Shown here: positions 7,816 through 15,639 of the stretch, piece by piece
Position numbering within the stretch: position 1 is the stretch's first letter
Layout of the letters: each line of letters opens with the position of its first letter
Assembly: GCA_031265015.1 (NCBI GenBank)
Contig: JAISDG010000079.1
Coordinates: forward strand, 1 to 19,900
DNA from: Spirochaetaceae bacterium
GTDB lineage: Bacteria > Spirochaetota > Spirochaetia > Treponematales > Breznakiellaceae
Reading direction: 5' to 3'
Length of the DNA: 19,900 bases
Made by a program: the position numbers and the translations under genes
The notes under the pieces: model-generated
Told to the model about the DNA's origin: nothing
Seen by the model: only the letters and a program-made list of their open reading frames with translations
Database searches by the model: none

Positions 7816-9153
7816 ATGGCTGTAGTACGGGATTTGGAAACGGTCAACGCTGAACTCCAGCAGCAGAAAGAACGGGTGGAAAACGTTGATTTTAAGATGA
7901 TCACCTTTTCTCTGGCCGGCAAAGATTACGGCGTGGACATTATGAACGTCAAGGAAATTGCCAAGGCCGACAAGTTTACCTATGTACCCAACGCCGCCTC
8001 CTATGTGCGGGGGGTGTATAACCTCCGGGGCGACATTATTCCCATCATAGATCTGCGGACCTTTTTTCATCTGCCCGTAGAAAAAAAGGACACCGGCATT
8101 GAAAACATGCTGATCCTCCTTATTGAAGACCGGGTCTACGGAACCATCGTGGACAAAATTGACAAGGTTGTGGGGATCAATTCCGAATCCATCCAGCCCC
8201 CCCACCCTATCTTTGGGGACATCAACATCAAGTTTATCAGCGGGGTGGTGGAAAAACAGGGGGATCTTTACATTATTTTGGATGTGGTACGGATTTTTTC
8301 CATCAGCAAGGATGAGGACAAATCCAGGCTTCCCGACACGGGCGCCGCCGCGGGCGGCTACTATATGCCCCCTTCCCAGGATCCTCTTCCGGCGGCTTCC
8401 CCTTCTCTTTCCGGAACCGAATCCGCGCTGGACTTTATACGCCAGAGCCTGCCGGCAATCAAGCGCTTCTATCCCAGCCCCATCAACGAAACCTGGCTGC
8501 GGGAACGTTTTGCCGGCTGGAGCACGGGCCGGTCGGGGGCTGATCTTCAGCTTAAAGACGCCGGGGAGGCGGACAACTTTCTCTCCCTGTTTTATTCCCC
8601 TTCCACAGCGGCCTTCTGGCACGATGACTATGCCGCGGCGGTTAAGGCAGCCCTTCCCGGTTTGTCCGCAAATACTATCCAGATATGGAACATCGGCTGC
8701 GGAAAGGGCTATGAAACTTTTTCATTTGCCTGTATACTAAAGTCCAGGTACCCGGACTCCCGCTTTAAAATCTGGGCCAATGACAACGATATTATGGCAA
8801 TTTCCCAGGCCCCCAATATGCTGTTTGACCTGGACGAAGTTCCCGAGTATTGCCGGGCGTACATGGTGCGGGGTCCCAGCGGCTATACCTTTAACCAGGA
8901 AATCAAGGATTCAATCCTTTTTGAATACCACGATATCCTGAACGACAATTCTCTGCCGGATCTTGATATTATCCTGGCAAGGGATATACTGTCATTCCTG
9001 CCGGTACAGGAACAGGGAAAGCTGGTTGGGGAATTTGCGGAGAAGCTGAAGTCCCGGGGGCTGGTACTGCTGGGAATGAATGAAGAATTGCCCGAAACCG
9101 AATGGCGGTCTGCGGCAAAGCAGCCGGTATCCGCGTTTATGCAAAGAGGCTAA
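7816..9153 (+). CDS. cheW: CheW-CheR-like fusion, chemotaxis coupling protein
   Basis: A 445-residue protein, far longer than ordinary CheW (about 165). Residues 27-165 are a CheW domain that couples receptors to CheA, with YGVDIMNVKEI, GVYNLRG and IIPIIDLR. After a Pro/Ser/Ala linker (170-200), residues 205-445 resemble the chemoreceptor methyltransferase CheR. Landmarks are a motif I-like segment (WNIGCGKGYE, 291-300), a second acidic segment (WANDND), and LDIILARDILSFL in place of the usual FDVIFCRNVLIYF. The Asn and Tyr of that last motif are replaced, so methyl transfer is doubtful and the tail may be structural. Such CheW-CheR-like fusions are known from other treponemes, where the extra domain is thought to contribute to array architecture. 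The ATG follows AGGGGTG. It is between cheA and cheX. Confidence 0.92.
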   Translation: MAVVRDLETVNAELQQQKERVENVDFKMITFSLAGKDYGVDIMNVKEIAKADKFTYVPNAASYVRGVYNLRGDIIPIIDLRTFFHLPVEKKDTGIENMLILLIEDRVYGTIVDKIDKVVGINSESIQPPHPIFGDINIKFISGVVEKQGDLYIILDVVRIFSISKDEDKSRLPDTGAAAGGYYMPPSQDPLPAASPSLSGTESALDFIRQSLPAIKRFYPSPINETWLRERFAGWSTGRSGADLQLKDAGEADNFLSLFYSPSTAAFWHDDYAAAVKAALPGLSANTIQIWNIGCGKGYETFSFACILKSRYPDSRFKIWANDNDIMAISQAPNMLFDLDEVPEYCRAYMVRGPSGYTFNQEIKDSILFEYHDILNDNSLPDLDIILARDILSFLPVQEQGKLVGEFAEKLKSRGLVLLGMNEELPETEWRSAAKQPVSAFMQRG

Positions 9154-9163
9154 AGGCTTATCA

Positions 9164-9183
9164 TTAACACGGGAGTGTGTTAA
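9164..9183 (+). promoter_or_regulatory. 7-bp stem-loop between cheW and cheX
   Basis: TTAACAC (9164-9170), a 6-base loop, and GTGTTAA (9177-9183) form a perfect stem-loop 10 bases after the cheW stop. No T-run follows. It could stabilise the upstream message or bind a protein; the function is unknown. Confidence 0.4.
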
Positions 9184-9202
9184 CGGCCGATGAACACAAG
9201 CG

Positions 9203-9221
9203 AAGCGGCGCTGCCGCTTTT
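9203..9221 (+). terminator. Attenuator-like hairpin just before cheX
   Basis: AAGCGGC (9203-9209), loop GCT, GCCGCTT (9213-9219) and two more T bases look like a short intrinsic terminator placed immediately upstream of the cheX ribosome binding site AGGAG. It may reduce read-through from cheAW into cheX, or the stem may affect access to the cheX start. The T-run is short, so complete termination is unlikely. Confidence 0.4.
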
Positions 9222-9237
9222 AACAGGAGTTTAAGGG

Positions 9238-9705
9238 ATGCGAGTCGAGTATATCAATCCTTTTGTAGAAGCGGCATTCAACGTGTTAAAAGAAGTACTG
9301 GATGCCGATGTCAAACGGGGTGACCTTTATCTTAAATCCACCACCATGTCGATCATGGGAGTTGCCGCCCTGGTTGGCCTTGCGGGCGATGTAGAAGGCC
9401 GTGTCCTCTTTGATATGACCAAACAGACCGCCCTTAGCGTTGCCGGCGCCATGAACAGCGAAGAATTCACCCAGCTTGATGACATGGCCAAAGCTACCAT
9501 TACGGAGCTGGCCAATATGATTACCGCCCAGGCGGTAACAAAACTCCACGACCTGGGATTTAAATTCGATCTTACCCCACCGGCCCTGTTTTCCGGCGAA
9601 AATATGGAAATTTCCAACCAGGAGGTGGAAGCCCTGATCGTCCCCATGGAACTGGGTCCCCACGGTAAAATAGAGATTAACGTCGCTATCCGGGAACGGA
9701 CATAG
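9238..9705 (+). CDS. cheX: CheX, CheY-P phosphatase
   Basis: A 155-residue phosphatase of the CheC/CheX/FliY family that removes phosphate from CheY-P, the signal-termination step in spirochaetes lacking CheZ. The length equals that of typical CheX. The catalytic ExxN motif is visible as ELAN at residues 90-93, in a helix (ATITELANMITAQAV) as expected; only one such motif is present, as in CheX rather than CheC. The ATG at 9238 has AGGAG 8 bases upstream. The gap of 84 bases after cheW holds two hairpins and a possible 14-codon reading frame. CheX is followed 19 bases later by a tRNA gene on the same strand instead of cheY. Confidence 0.93.
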   Translation: MRVEYINPFVEAAFNVLKEVLDADVKRGDLYLKSTTMSIMGVAALVGLAGDVEGRVLFDMTKQTALSVAGAMNSEEFTQLDDMAKATITELANMITAQAVTKLHDLGFKFDLTPPALFSGENMEISNQEVEALIVPMELGPHGKIEINVAIRERT

Positions 9706-9724
9706 TAAGCGGCAGCGAATATTC

Positions 9725-9798
9725 GGGCGGTTAGCTCAGTTGGTTAGAGCACCAGTATGACACGCTGGGGGTCACAAGTTCGATTCTTGTATCGCCCA
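9725..9798 (+). tRNA. tRNA-Val (anticodon GAC)
   Basis: The complete cloverleaf can be drawn: acceptor stem GGGCGGT/ATCGCCC, D arm GCTC/GAGC, anticodon stem CCAGT/GCTGG with 7-base loop ATGACAC (anticodon GAC, reading GUC and GUU), 5-base variable loop, and T arm ACAAG/CTTGT with loop TTCGATT. The discriminator is A, as expected for Val. CCA is not encoded. With no clear promoter in the 19 bases after cheX and a terminator just after it, the tRNA is probably co-transcribed with the che operon. Confidence 0.93.
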
Positions 9799-9799
9799 T

Positions 9800-9819
9800 G
9801 CCCCTTCGGGGGCTTTTTT
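9800..9819 (+). terminator. Intrinsic terminator after tRNA-Val and the che operon
   Basis: GCCCC (9800-9804), tetraloop TTCG, GGGGC (9809-9813) and six T bases (9814-9819). It starts 2 bases after the tRNA end and should end both the tRNA and any che read-through. Confidence 0.93.
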
Positions 9820-9879
9820 ATGTTTATCTGCCCATTGCGGCGGTATTGATTACGGAATAAGCCCCCGTTATTTGAAAGG

Positions 9880-10776
9880 CTAATACCTTTCGCTTGTAAA
9901 ATCGAGAACATTAATATTATTCTTTTTTATATAACCATCTGTTATTTTGTAAAGTACCGGAGAGAAATTCCGTGTTATCTTTTCAATATTCACTGTTTTC
10001 CCATCTATTTTTACTTCCCGGTAAATTTCGTTATATCTAAAATAACTTTTGTTTCTTTTTATTAAAAAATGATTTTTTTCAATGATATGGAATTTTTCTT
10101 TTATGTGATTTTGACATACTATTTGCCCTTTCAAATAAGTATCAGTTAACCATATCTTAATTTGTATCGGATATTCTAATTTATTCCTTACTTTCAAATC
10201 AACGAAATTATAGAGAACCGTTGCCCCGCTGCCAAACGGCAAAACTCTTCCGGAATCCGGAAAAACGTCCATAGAATGATGATACCGTTCAACGGTTTCC
10301 ATCGGGACATGCAAAAATATCCAATACAGAAAATTTGAAAGCTGGCATAATCCGCCGCCGGCGCCTTTTATCACTTTTCCATTTGATAATAACATGCCGT
10401 CAACATATCCTTTTTTATACGTTGGTTTACCAATAATTGTCCAAAACGAAAATATCTTATTTGGCTCAATAATAACGCCGTTTAAGCTGCTTATAGCTTG
10501 CCTTAAATTTATTATTTTATTTTCCTGGAGTTCGGGATCACTATCACCTAATTTTCTCCGCAAAACCGATTGGTGTCTTGCAATTATACATTTATAATAC
10601 ACAGTACTTTTTTTATAGGATATTCCAGGATCAAAAATATTCTGTAGTTTTCTTATAAAACAGCGAAGATGAATTATTGGTTTTTTTAAGAATGGATATT
10701 TTCTTGAAAATGCAATCCTCCCCGGGTTTTCATACTTATCGAGAAGAGCAAGGATTTCCTCTTTTGAGACGCGCAT
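9880..10776 (-). CDS. VanW-like protein, AT-rich, probably acquired
   Basis: A 298-residue protein of the VanW family, named after an accessory gene of VanB-type vancomycin resistance clusters; the biochemical role of the family is unknown. The conserved core is easy to see: NKIFSFWTIIGKPTYKKGYVDG, GAGGGLCQLSNFLYW, ERYHHSMDVFPDSGRVLPFGSGAT and FVDLKV. It lacks the N-terminal membrane anchor and G5 repeats of larger VanW proteins. Base composition is strikingly AT-rich (about one third GC by eye) against GC-rich neighbours; codons end mostly in A or T and Lys, Ile and Asn are abundant, suggesting horizontal transfer. I use the ATG at 10776; the in-frame TTG at 10797 would overlap mtnN. It is the last gene of the minus-strand run, 11 bases after mtnN. 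No other van gene is present, so resistance should not be inferred. Confidence 0.85.
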   Translation of the reverse strand: MRVSKEEILALLDKYENPGRIAFSRKYPFLKKPIIHLRCFIRKLQNIFDPGISYKKSTVYYKCIIARHQSVLRRKLGDSDPELQENKIINLRQAISSLNGVIIEPNKIFSFWTIIGKPTYKKGYVDGMLLSNGKVIKGAGGGLCQLSNFLYWIFLHVPMETVERYHHSMDVFPDSGRVLPFGSGATVLYNFVDLKVRNKLEYPIQIKIWLTDTYLKGQIVCQNHIKEKFHIIEKNHFLIKRNKSYFRYNEIYREVKIDGKTVNIEKITRNFSPVLYKITDGYIKKNNINVLDFTSERY

Positions 10777-10787
10777 CGCCGCCTGCG

Positions 10788-11516
10788 TTACGGGCAAATT
10801 TTTGCGATAATCCGCCGGGCAATCTCGCAGGAATTTTTTGAGGCAATGGGCAGGTATTCTTCAAAGGCCATGGGCGATTCGGTTCCGGCGATATCCGAAA
10901 GCGCCCTGATAACAAGACAGGGTGTTTTAAAGATCCAGCAGACCTGGGCAATGGCGGCGCTTTCCATTTCTACCGCCCTTAGTCCGGGGAAGCGCTTTGC
11001 CGCGGCGGCGATCCTGTCCGGGTCGTGCATAAACACATCACCGGAACCGATAATCCCCCGGACATGGTGAAAGTTTTCCGGCAGTGTTCCTTCGTTTTTT
11101 AGTTCATCCACCGACTGTTCCGCAAGCTGTATCAGCTTATCGGATACGGGAAAAACCGCGGGCATTCCGGGAAGCTGTCCCGGCGCGTAGTTAAAGGCCG
11201 TCACATCCACATCGTGATGAACAATGCCGGAAGAAATGACCACATCCCCAAAATGCAGGTCCGGTCCTGTACCGTTGTTGATGCCCCCGGCGGAACCGGT
11301 ATTGATCACCGTGTCGGGATGATACCTGTCGATCAGCAGGGCGCAGCCCACTGCGGCGTTTACCTTGCCGATTCCGCAGCGAAGCAACGCCGTATCCCTG
11401 TTATCCAGAGTACCCCGGTAAAATTCAAATTCGCCGATGGCTGTGGTTTGAGGGTTTTGCAGCCGATTCCGAAGCATGATCACTTCCGGTTCCATGGCGC
11501 CTATAAGACCAATCAC
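10788..11516 (-). CDS. mtnN: 5'-methylthioadenosine/S-adenosylhomocysteine nucleosidase
   Basis: Cytoplasmic hydrolase that cleaves adenine from methylthioadenosine and S-adenosylhomocysteine, by-products of polyamine synthesis, methyl transfer and radical SAM chemistry. It has 242 residues against about 230 in E. coli. The key motifs are present: IGAMEPE with catalytic E11, NTGSAGGI, the substrate-binding EMESAAIA (E185), and RALSDIAG with general acid D208. The start is GTG at 11516, with no ribosome binding site; it lies 12 bases after the stop of the radical SAM gene, so coupling is likely. Being directly downstream of a radical SAM gene is sensible because SAM-consuming enzymes generate inhibitory nucleosides, but the link is inferred. 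VanW-like follows 11 bases downstream. Confidence 0.93.
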   Translation of the reverse strand: MIGLIGAMEPEVIMLRNRLQNPQTTAIGEFEFYRGTLDNRDTALLRCGIGKVNAAVGCALLIDRYHPDTVINTGSAGGINNGTGPDLHFGDVVISSGIVHHDVDVTAFNYAPGQLPGMPAVFPVSDKLIQLAEQSVDELKNEGTLPENFHHVRGIIGSGDVFMHDPDRIAAAAKRFPGLRAVEMESAAIAQVCWIFKTPCLVIRALSDIAGTESPMAFEEYLPIASKNSCEIARRIIAKICP

Positions 11517-11528
11517 GGTTACAGCATA

Positions 11529-13124
11529 TCAGAAAAACGAACTGGTTTCCAGTGCTTTTCGCAGCTCTTCTTTGGGTATGCCCCAGTTTCTTCCAAAATG
11601 AGCCAGAAGCCGCCGGGACAGTTCCATAAAGCGTCCAAATACCGGCTTTCCCGCCGCCGGCAGCAGTTCCGGAAAAGGGCGGCGGTTTACGATAAGTTCC
11701 CAGAAGCGGGCAAAGTTCTTTACCGCGTCCATGTCCGCTTTGGAAAGAGAATCCGTCGCCCGTACTTCGTAGGGAGCGGAACTGTCGTACTCCGCCTGAA
11801 AGACCCCGGATTCCGTCATGGCCCGCAGCGGCGTACCAGGCAGGCATTTGAGTATACCCGGCTGTATCTCGAAGGTTCCGGCCGCCGCCGGACCCCGTGC
11901 GCCGCTCAGGCCGCTCCACAGCCGGTCAAAGCCTGTGCCGAAAGAAGCGTAATCTTCCCCGGGAAGGCCGGCGATAAGGTCCGCGTGAACGACGGCGTTT
12001 GTTTCCGTCCGCAGAAAATGCAGGACTTCCAATTCCCGTTCGGGATTGGAAGCCCGGTTGATACGGGCGCAGGTTTCGGGTTTAAAGCTTTGTATGCCGA
12101 TTTCCAGCCGCAGGCTTTCCGGCGGAAAGCGGACCAGCATCTTTCGCAGCTCTTCCGGAAAAACCGCGGGGACCATTTCAAAGTGAAACTGAAGGCCCCC
12201 GGGATACGCTCCGTCCGGGGACCTTGTTTTTGACAGGCAGTATTCCAGAATTTGCAGTGCCCGGGAAATATTACTGTTAAAACTGCGATCGAGGAATTTG
12301 ATGGTCCGCGGTCCGCGGCTGTTTTTACCGCAGCGCCGCAGCAGGGTTTCCAGATCGGCCAGGAATTTTTCCAGCGGAAATTCCCGGACACCGGCATGTT
12401 CCGCCGGACGGGCGGGCGGCCCTTCGGATGTACCCGTAAAACCCGCGGGTTCCGCGGCGCTTTGACAGAAGGCGCAGGCAAAGGGACAGTCCCTGGATGC
12501 TTCTACATAGATAAGCTTGTATTGCAGATCCTCGGCGGTATACAGGGAATAGCCCGGCTTAATGACGGCAGGATCAACCGGAACGGCGTCAATGAATGTA
12601 CTGTGGGGTACATTCATTTTGCCGGAGATCTTCACTTGACTGTAAACATTCAGGGAATCATGCCCGGCCGCCGTTCCGTTCATGTCCGGGCAGCCCGCCG
12701 CTTTGTCCCGCAGGATAGAACGGCACAGTTCCGCAAAGGCCGTTTCCCCTTCGCCGCGGATAACAAAATCCGCAAAGCGGAAAATATCCGCGTCTTTCGG
12801 CAGGTACGTTACTTCGGGGCCGCCCAGGACGATTACCGGCCGGCGCGGCCCGAAAGAACGGGCGTCCGCCGTTATGCGCCACAACTGTTCCAGTTCCCCA
12901 AGCAGATCCACCGTTGCGCCGTGGTTCCAGACGGAGACGGAGATGCCCAGGATCCGCGGTGACTCCGCGAGAATAGCCGCGGTTTTTTCCGCCAGGGGCT
13001 GCCGCAGGGCAAGTTCTACGATGGCGCACTGATCCGGGTCTTCCAGGTTTGCCTTGAGCAGGCGCAGGGCCAGGGAAGGGTGTATCCATTTTGCGTTAAC
13101 TGTGGCCAGGACTATGGCGGCCAC
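11529..13124 (-). CDS. B12-binding-domain radical SAM protein (DUF4080 type)
   Basis: A 531-residue protein with an N-terminal cobalamin-binding-like Rossmann domain (about 3-135: NAKWIHPSLALRLLKANL, ILGISVSVWNH, VLGGPEVTYLP, VIRGEGE) and a radical SAM core whose [4Fe-4S] cluster cysteines are C213, C217 and C220 in CxxxCxxC. Later core segments such as IKFLDRSFN, HFEMVPAVFPEEL, LRLEIGIQS and HADLIAGLPGED match the B12-radical SAM group. The C-terminal region (about 430-531) looks like DUF4080. The B12 half lacks the DxHxxG cobalamin-ligand motif, which is common in this group, so any cobalamin would bind without a His ligand. The start is GTG at 13124, 6 bases after the ffh stop and with no ribosome binding site, so translation is coupled. 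The substrate is unknown. Confidence 0.87.
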   Translation of the reverse strand: MAAIVLATVNAKWIHPSLALRLLKANLEDPDQCAIVELALRQPLAEKTAAILAESPRILGISVSVWNHGATVDLLGELEQLWRITADARSFGPRRPVIVLGGPEVTYLPKDADIFRFADFVIRGEGETAFAELCRSILRDKAAGCPDMNGTAAGHDSLNVYSQVKISGKMNVPHSTFIDAVPVDPAVIKPGYSLYTAEDLQYKLIYVEASRDCPFACAFCQSAAEPAGFTGTSEGPPARPAEHAGVREFPLEKFLADLETLLRRCGKNSRGPRTIKFLDRSFNSNISRALQILEYCLSKTRSPDGAYPGGLQFHFEMVPAVFPEELRKMLVRFPPESLRLEIGIQSFKPETCARINRASNPERELEVLHFLRTETNAVVHADLIAGLPGEDYASFGTGFDRLWSGLSGARGPAAAGTFEIQPGILKCLPGTPLRAMTESGVFQAEYDSSAPYEVRATDSLSKADMDAVKNFARFWELIVNRRPFPELLPAAGKPVFGRFMELSRRLLAHFGRNWGIPKEELRKALETSSFF

Positions 13125-13130
13125 GGGACG

Positions 13131-14480
13131 CTACCGGGCGTCCATGCCCATGCGTCCCATCATCTGCTGCATGGCCCCGGGGTTTTTTCCCATCTTTGCC
13201 ATTTTTTTCATCATGGTCCGCATTTTTTCAAATTTCTTGATAAGCCGCCCCACTTCCGCCACGGAGGTGCCGGAACCCCTGGCAATCCGGCTCCTCCGGG
13301 AAGGGCCGATAATCAGATGGTTGTTCCGCTCCTTGCGGGTCATGGAAGAAAGAATGGCTTCCTGGTGCTTAAAATCTTCCCTGTCAATATCTTCTTCGCT
13401 TACCTGTCCCGCCATACCGGGGATCATTTCCAGCATCTTTTGCAGGGAACCCATTTTCTTGATCGACCGCAGCTGGTTCAGCCAGTCGTCGAGGGTAAAA
13501 TTCTCCTTCTCCATCTTTTTCCGGAGTTCCAGGGCTTCTTTTTGATCGATCACTTCCTGGGCTTTTTCTACCAGGCTTACCACGTCGCCCATGCCCAGAA
13601 TACGCCCGGCAATACGGTCCGGATGGAATGGTTCAAAGTCTTCGGGCTTTTCACCGGTTCCCACAAATTTCAGGGGCTTGCCGGTAACGGTTTTAAGGGA
13701 CAGCGCCGCGCCGCCCCGGGTGTCGGAATCAAACTTGGTCAGCACCACTCCGGTAAGGCCGATCTTTTCATCAAAAGTTTTTGCAATATCCACCGCCGAC
13801 TGGCCGGTCATGGCATCGGCCACCAGCAGCAGTTCATCCGGCCTGGAGGCATCTTTAAGGCGCCGCAGTTCTTCCATCATCGGTTCGTCTATCTGAAGCC
13901 GTCCGGTGGTATCGATGATCAGCGTATCGTACAGTTCTTTCTTTGCCAGGGCCAGCGCGCCCCGGTACACCGCGACCGGATTTTTGGCCCCCTCTTCCCG
14001 GTAGACCGGTACGCCGGTCTGGCTGCCCAGAACCGCCAGCTGTTCCGCCGCGGCGGGGCGGATAAGGTCGCAGGCCGCCAGAAGGGGCCTGCGGCCTTCT
14101 TTCTTAAGACGCAGGGCAAGCTTGGCGGAACTGGTGGTTTTCCCCGAACCCTGCAGGCCCAGCATAAGAACCGTGGAAAGGGTATCGGGCCCCTTTAACG
14201 CAAGCCCTTCGCCGTTCCCTCCCAGAAAGGACACCAGTTTATCGTGAATGATCTTGGTAAACTGCTGGCCCGGATTTACCGCGCGGAGAACTTTTTCGCC
14301 CCTGGCTTCTTCGATGGTAGAGTTGACAAAACGGCGCACCACCCTCAGGTTAACATCCGCCTCCAGCAAAGCCATTTTGATGGCATCCACCGCGTCTTCG
14401 ATGTTTTTTTCGGTAATGGCCGCCTTTCCGGAAATGAACCGGAAGGCGTCGGAAAATTTTTGAGTCAGCTTGTCAAACAT
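13131..14480 (-). CDS. ffh: Signal recognition particle GTPase Ffh (SRP54)
   Basis: Protein component of the signal recognition particle: it binds 4.5S RNA and hydrophobic signal sequences and docks with FtsY to deliver nascent membrane proteins. With the ATG at 14480 it has 449 residues, normal for Ffh. N domain about 1-95; G domain with P-loop GLQGSGKTT (108-116), DTTGR (190-194), TKFD (248-251) and GTGE (275-278); Met-rich M domain from about 330 with the RNA-binding SRRSRIARGSG block (395-405) and a Met-rich C-terminus. AGGGAGA lies just upstream; the adjacent ATG at 14483 is an equal alternative start. The first 8 bases overlap the end of the upstream GGDEF gene, linking an essential gene to the c-di-GMP genes. 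The longer open frame to 14567 is not needed. Confidence 0.97.
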   Translation of the reverse strand: MFDKLTQKFSDAFRFISGKAAITEKNIEDAVDAIKMALLEADVNLRVVRRFVNSTIEEARGEKVLRAVNPGQQFTKIIHDKLVSFLGGNGEGLALKGPDTLSTVLMLGLQGSGKTTSSAKLALRLKKEGRRPLLAACDLIRPAAAEQLAVLGSQTGVPVYREEGAKNPVAVYRGALALAKKELYDTLIIDTTGRLQIDEPMMEELRRLKDASRPDELLLVADAMTGQSAVDIAKTFDEKIGLTGVVLTKFDSDTRGGAALSLKTVTGKPLKFVGTGEKPEDFEPFHPDRIAGRILGMGDVVSLVEKAQEVIDQKEALELRKKMEKENFTLDDWLNQLRSIKKMGSLQKMLEMIPGMAGQVSEEDIDREDFKHQEAILSSMTRKERNNHLIIGPSRRSRIARGSGTSVAEVGRLIKKFEKMRTMMKKMAKMGKNPGAMQQMMGRMGMDAR

Positions 14481-15639
14481 CATGATTCTCCCTGTGTAAG
14501 GATTTGCCGGCCAGCCGTTCTTTTTTCCTGTTCTCCGTTTTGTTTTGGTACATAAGCCTGTCCACATAGGAAAGGAAGTCCTTGATTGAACGATTCCCCC
14601 CGGGGATGAACATGTCCCAGCCGTAGCTCATCCGCAGTTTATAGGGCCGGCCGGCGTTGCTGTTCTGATGATCCATGGCGTTTTTTATTCTTTCTATCAG
14701 TTTGGTAACATCGTATTCCGCCCTGACGGCCAGAACAAATTCGTCCCCTCCGTAACGGGCGGCAAAGTCCGATTCCCGGATACAGCCCTTGATGATCGAC
14801 GCCATGTCCCGCAGCGCGTTGTCCCCTTCCAGATGGCCCAGGGTATCGTTGATTTCTTTAAAGTGATCCATGTCAATCATGACAATGGAGTAGCTTTCCC
14901 TGGCACTGGCCCGGGAAAGTTTGTCGATAAACTCGTTAAAGCTAAAGTGATTCCCCAGCCCCGTAAGGCTGTCCAGTTTTGAATCGCTCTGCACGATAAA
15001 AAAATAAAAATACAGCATGGCCGCGGCAAAACAGGGCCACATCAGATTGCTGGATCTGAGCAGTATATCCGTAACCGCGCCGGAAGCTACAAGGATGCCG
15101 AAAAATATAATGGAATAAACCCTGGACAGGGTAAACTGTTTGGCGGAAAAGGCTATATCGACAAAACACAGAACCAGGGGAAAGTAACTTATGATAAGCC
15201 TGAGCGGATAAAACCCGCCGGGGGTATAGTGGTTATCCGCCGAAATGGAAAAGAAAAAGTGCCGGGGTAAATTGAAAACCAGCGCCAGAACATAAAGACC
15301 CAGAAAAAGGGCCATGATTTTTAGTATTTTTTCGGCCCTTTTGGCATTGCGGAACGCAAAATAATCGATAAAAACAAAGGTTAAATAGTAGGTGCAATTC
15401 TGGGCTATCAGAAAGACGTTAAGGCTTCCGTAAAGGGCATAGGTAACAGGAACGCCGGGGATTCCGCTGATAAGGCGCTCAAACGCATCCGTTATAACCG
15501 CCGTCATGGCTGAAACCAAAACGGCCAGATACAGCCTGCGCTGAACCGGATCGGTATTGTACTTGCGGACATAATCAATGATGATCATGGCAATAATGAG
15601 GGCGGCGCTTAAGGACGGGTTTACATGAACCGGTATCAC
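14473..15639 (-). CDS. Membrane diguanylate cyclase (GGDEF), second of a tandem pair
   Basis: A 388-residue protein with about six hydrophobic segments in residues 1-215 and a C-terminal GGDEF domain from DSLTGLGN (223-230). GGDEF is intact at 297-301, MIDMDHFKEIND gives the metal-binding Asp, and RESD (288-291) is the RxxD product-inhibition site five residues before GGDEF. It should make c-di-GMP from two GTP at the inner membrane and be feedback inhibited. The membrane region is not a sensor family I recognise. The start is GTG at 15639, overlapping the upstream paralogue's stop (GTGA), with AGGGGG as ribosome binding site. It is a clear paralogue of the gene at 15636-16832, with which it shares a 41-base identical stretch. 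The stop overlaps the ffh start. Confidence 0.93.
   Translation of the reverse strand: MIPVHVNPSLSAALIIAMIIIDYVRKYNTDPVQRRLYLAVLVSAMTAVITDAFERLISGIPGVPVTYALYGSLNVFLIAQNCTYYLTFVFIDYFAFRNAKRAEKILKIMALFLGLYVLALVFNLPRHFFFSISADNHYTPGGFYPLRLIISYFPLVLCFVDIAFSAKQFTLSRVYSIIFFGILVASGAVTDILLRSSNLMWPCFAAAMLYFYFFIVQSDSKLDSLTGLGNHFSFNEFIDKLSRASARESYSIVMIDMDHFKEINDTLGHLEGDNALRDMASIIKGCIRESDFAARYGGDEFVLAVRAEYDVTKLIERIKNAMDHQNSNAGRPYKLRMSYGWDMFIPGGNRSIKDFLSYVDRLMYQNKTENRKKERLAGKSLHRENHDV
14834..14874. repeat. 41-base direct repeat, copy in the downstream GGDEF gene
   Basis: Identical over 41 bases to 15970-16010, in the region coding for the conserved DHFKEINDTLGHL part of both GGDEF domains. Identity includes silent positions, so it is more than protein conservation and suggests recent duplication or gene conversion. 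Confidence 0.85.

Noticed and set aside
6067..8622. Long open frame (about 850 codons) on the minus strand opposite cheA and cheW
   Set aside because: It lies wholly antisense to two certain genes, shows no recognisable domain, and is explained by the GC-rich third positions of those genes.
9880..10776. Vancomycin resistance determinant
   Set aside because: VanW alone does not confer resistance and no ligase, dehydrogenase or dipeptidase genes are nearby.
11214..12962. Long plus-strand open frames opposite mtnN and the radical SAM gene
   Set aside because: The minus-strand proteins have clear catalytic motifs; the plus-strand translations are low-complexity and match nothing.
13080..14198. 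372-codon plus-strand frame opposite ffh
   Set aside because: Ffh is unambiguous with all GTPase motifs; the antisense product is His/Gly/Phe-rich shadow sequence.
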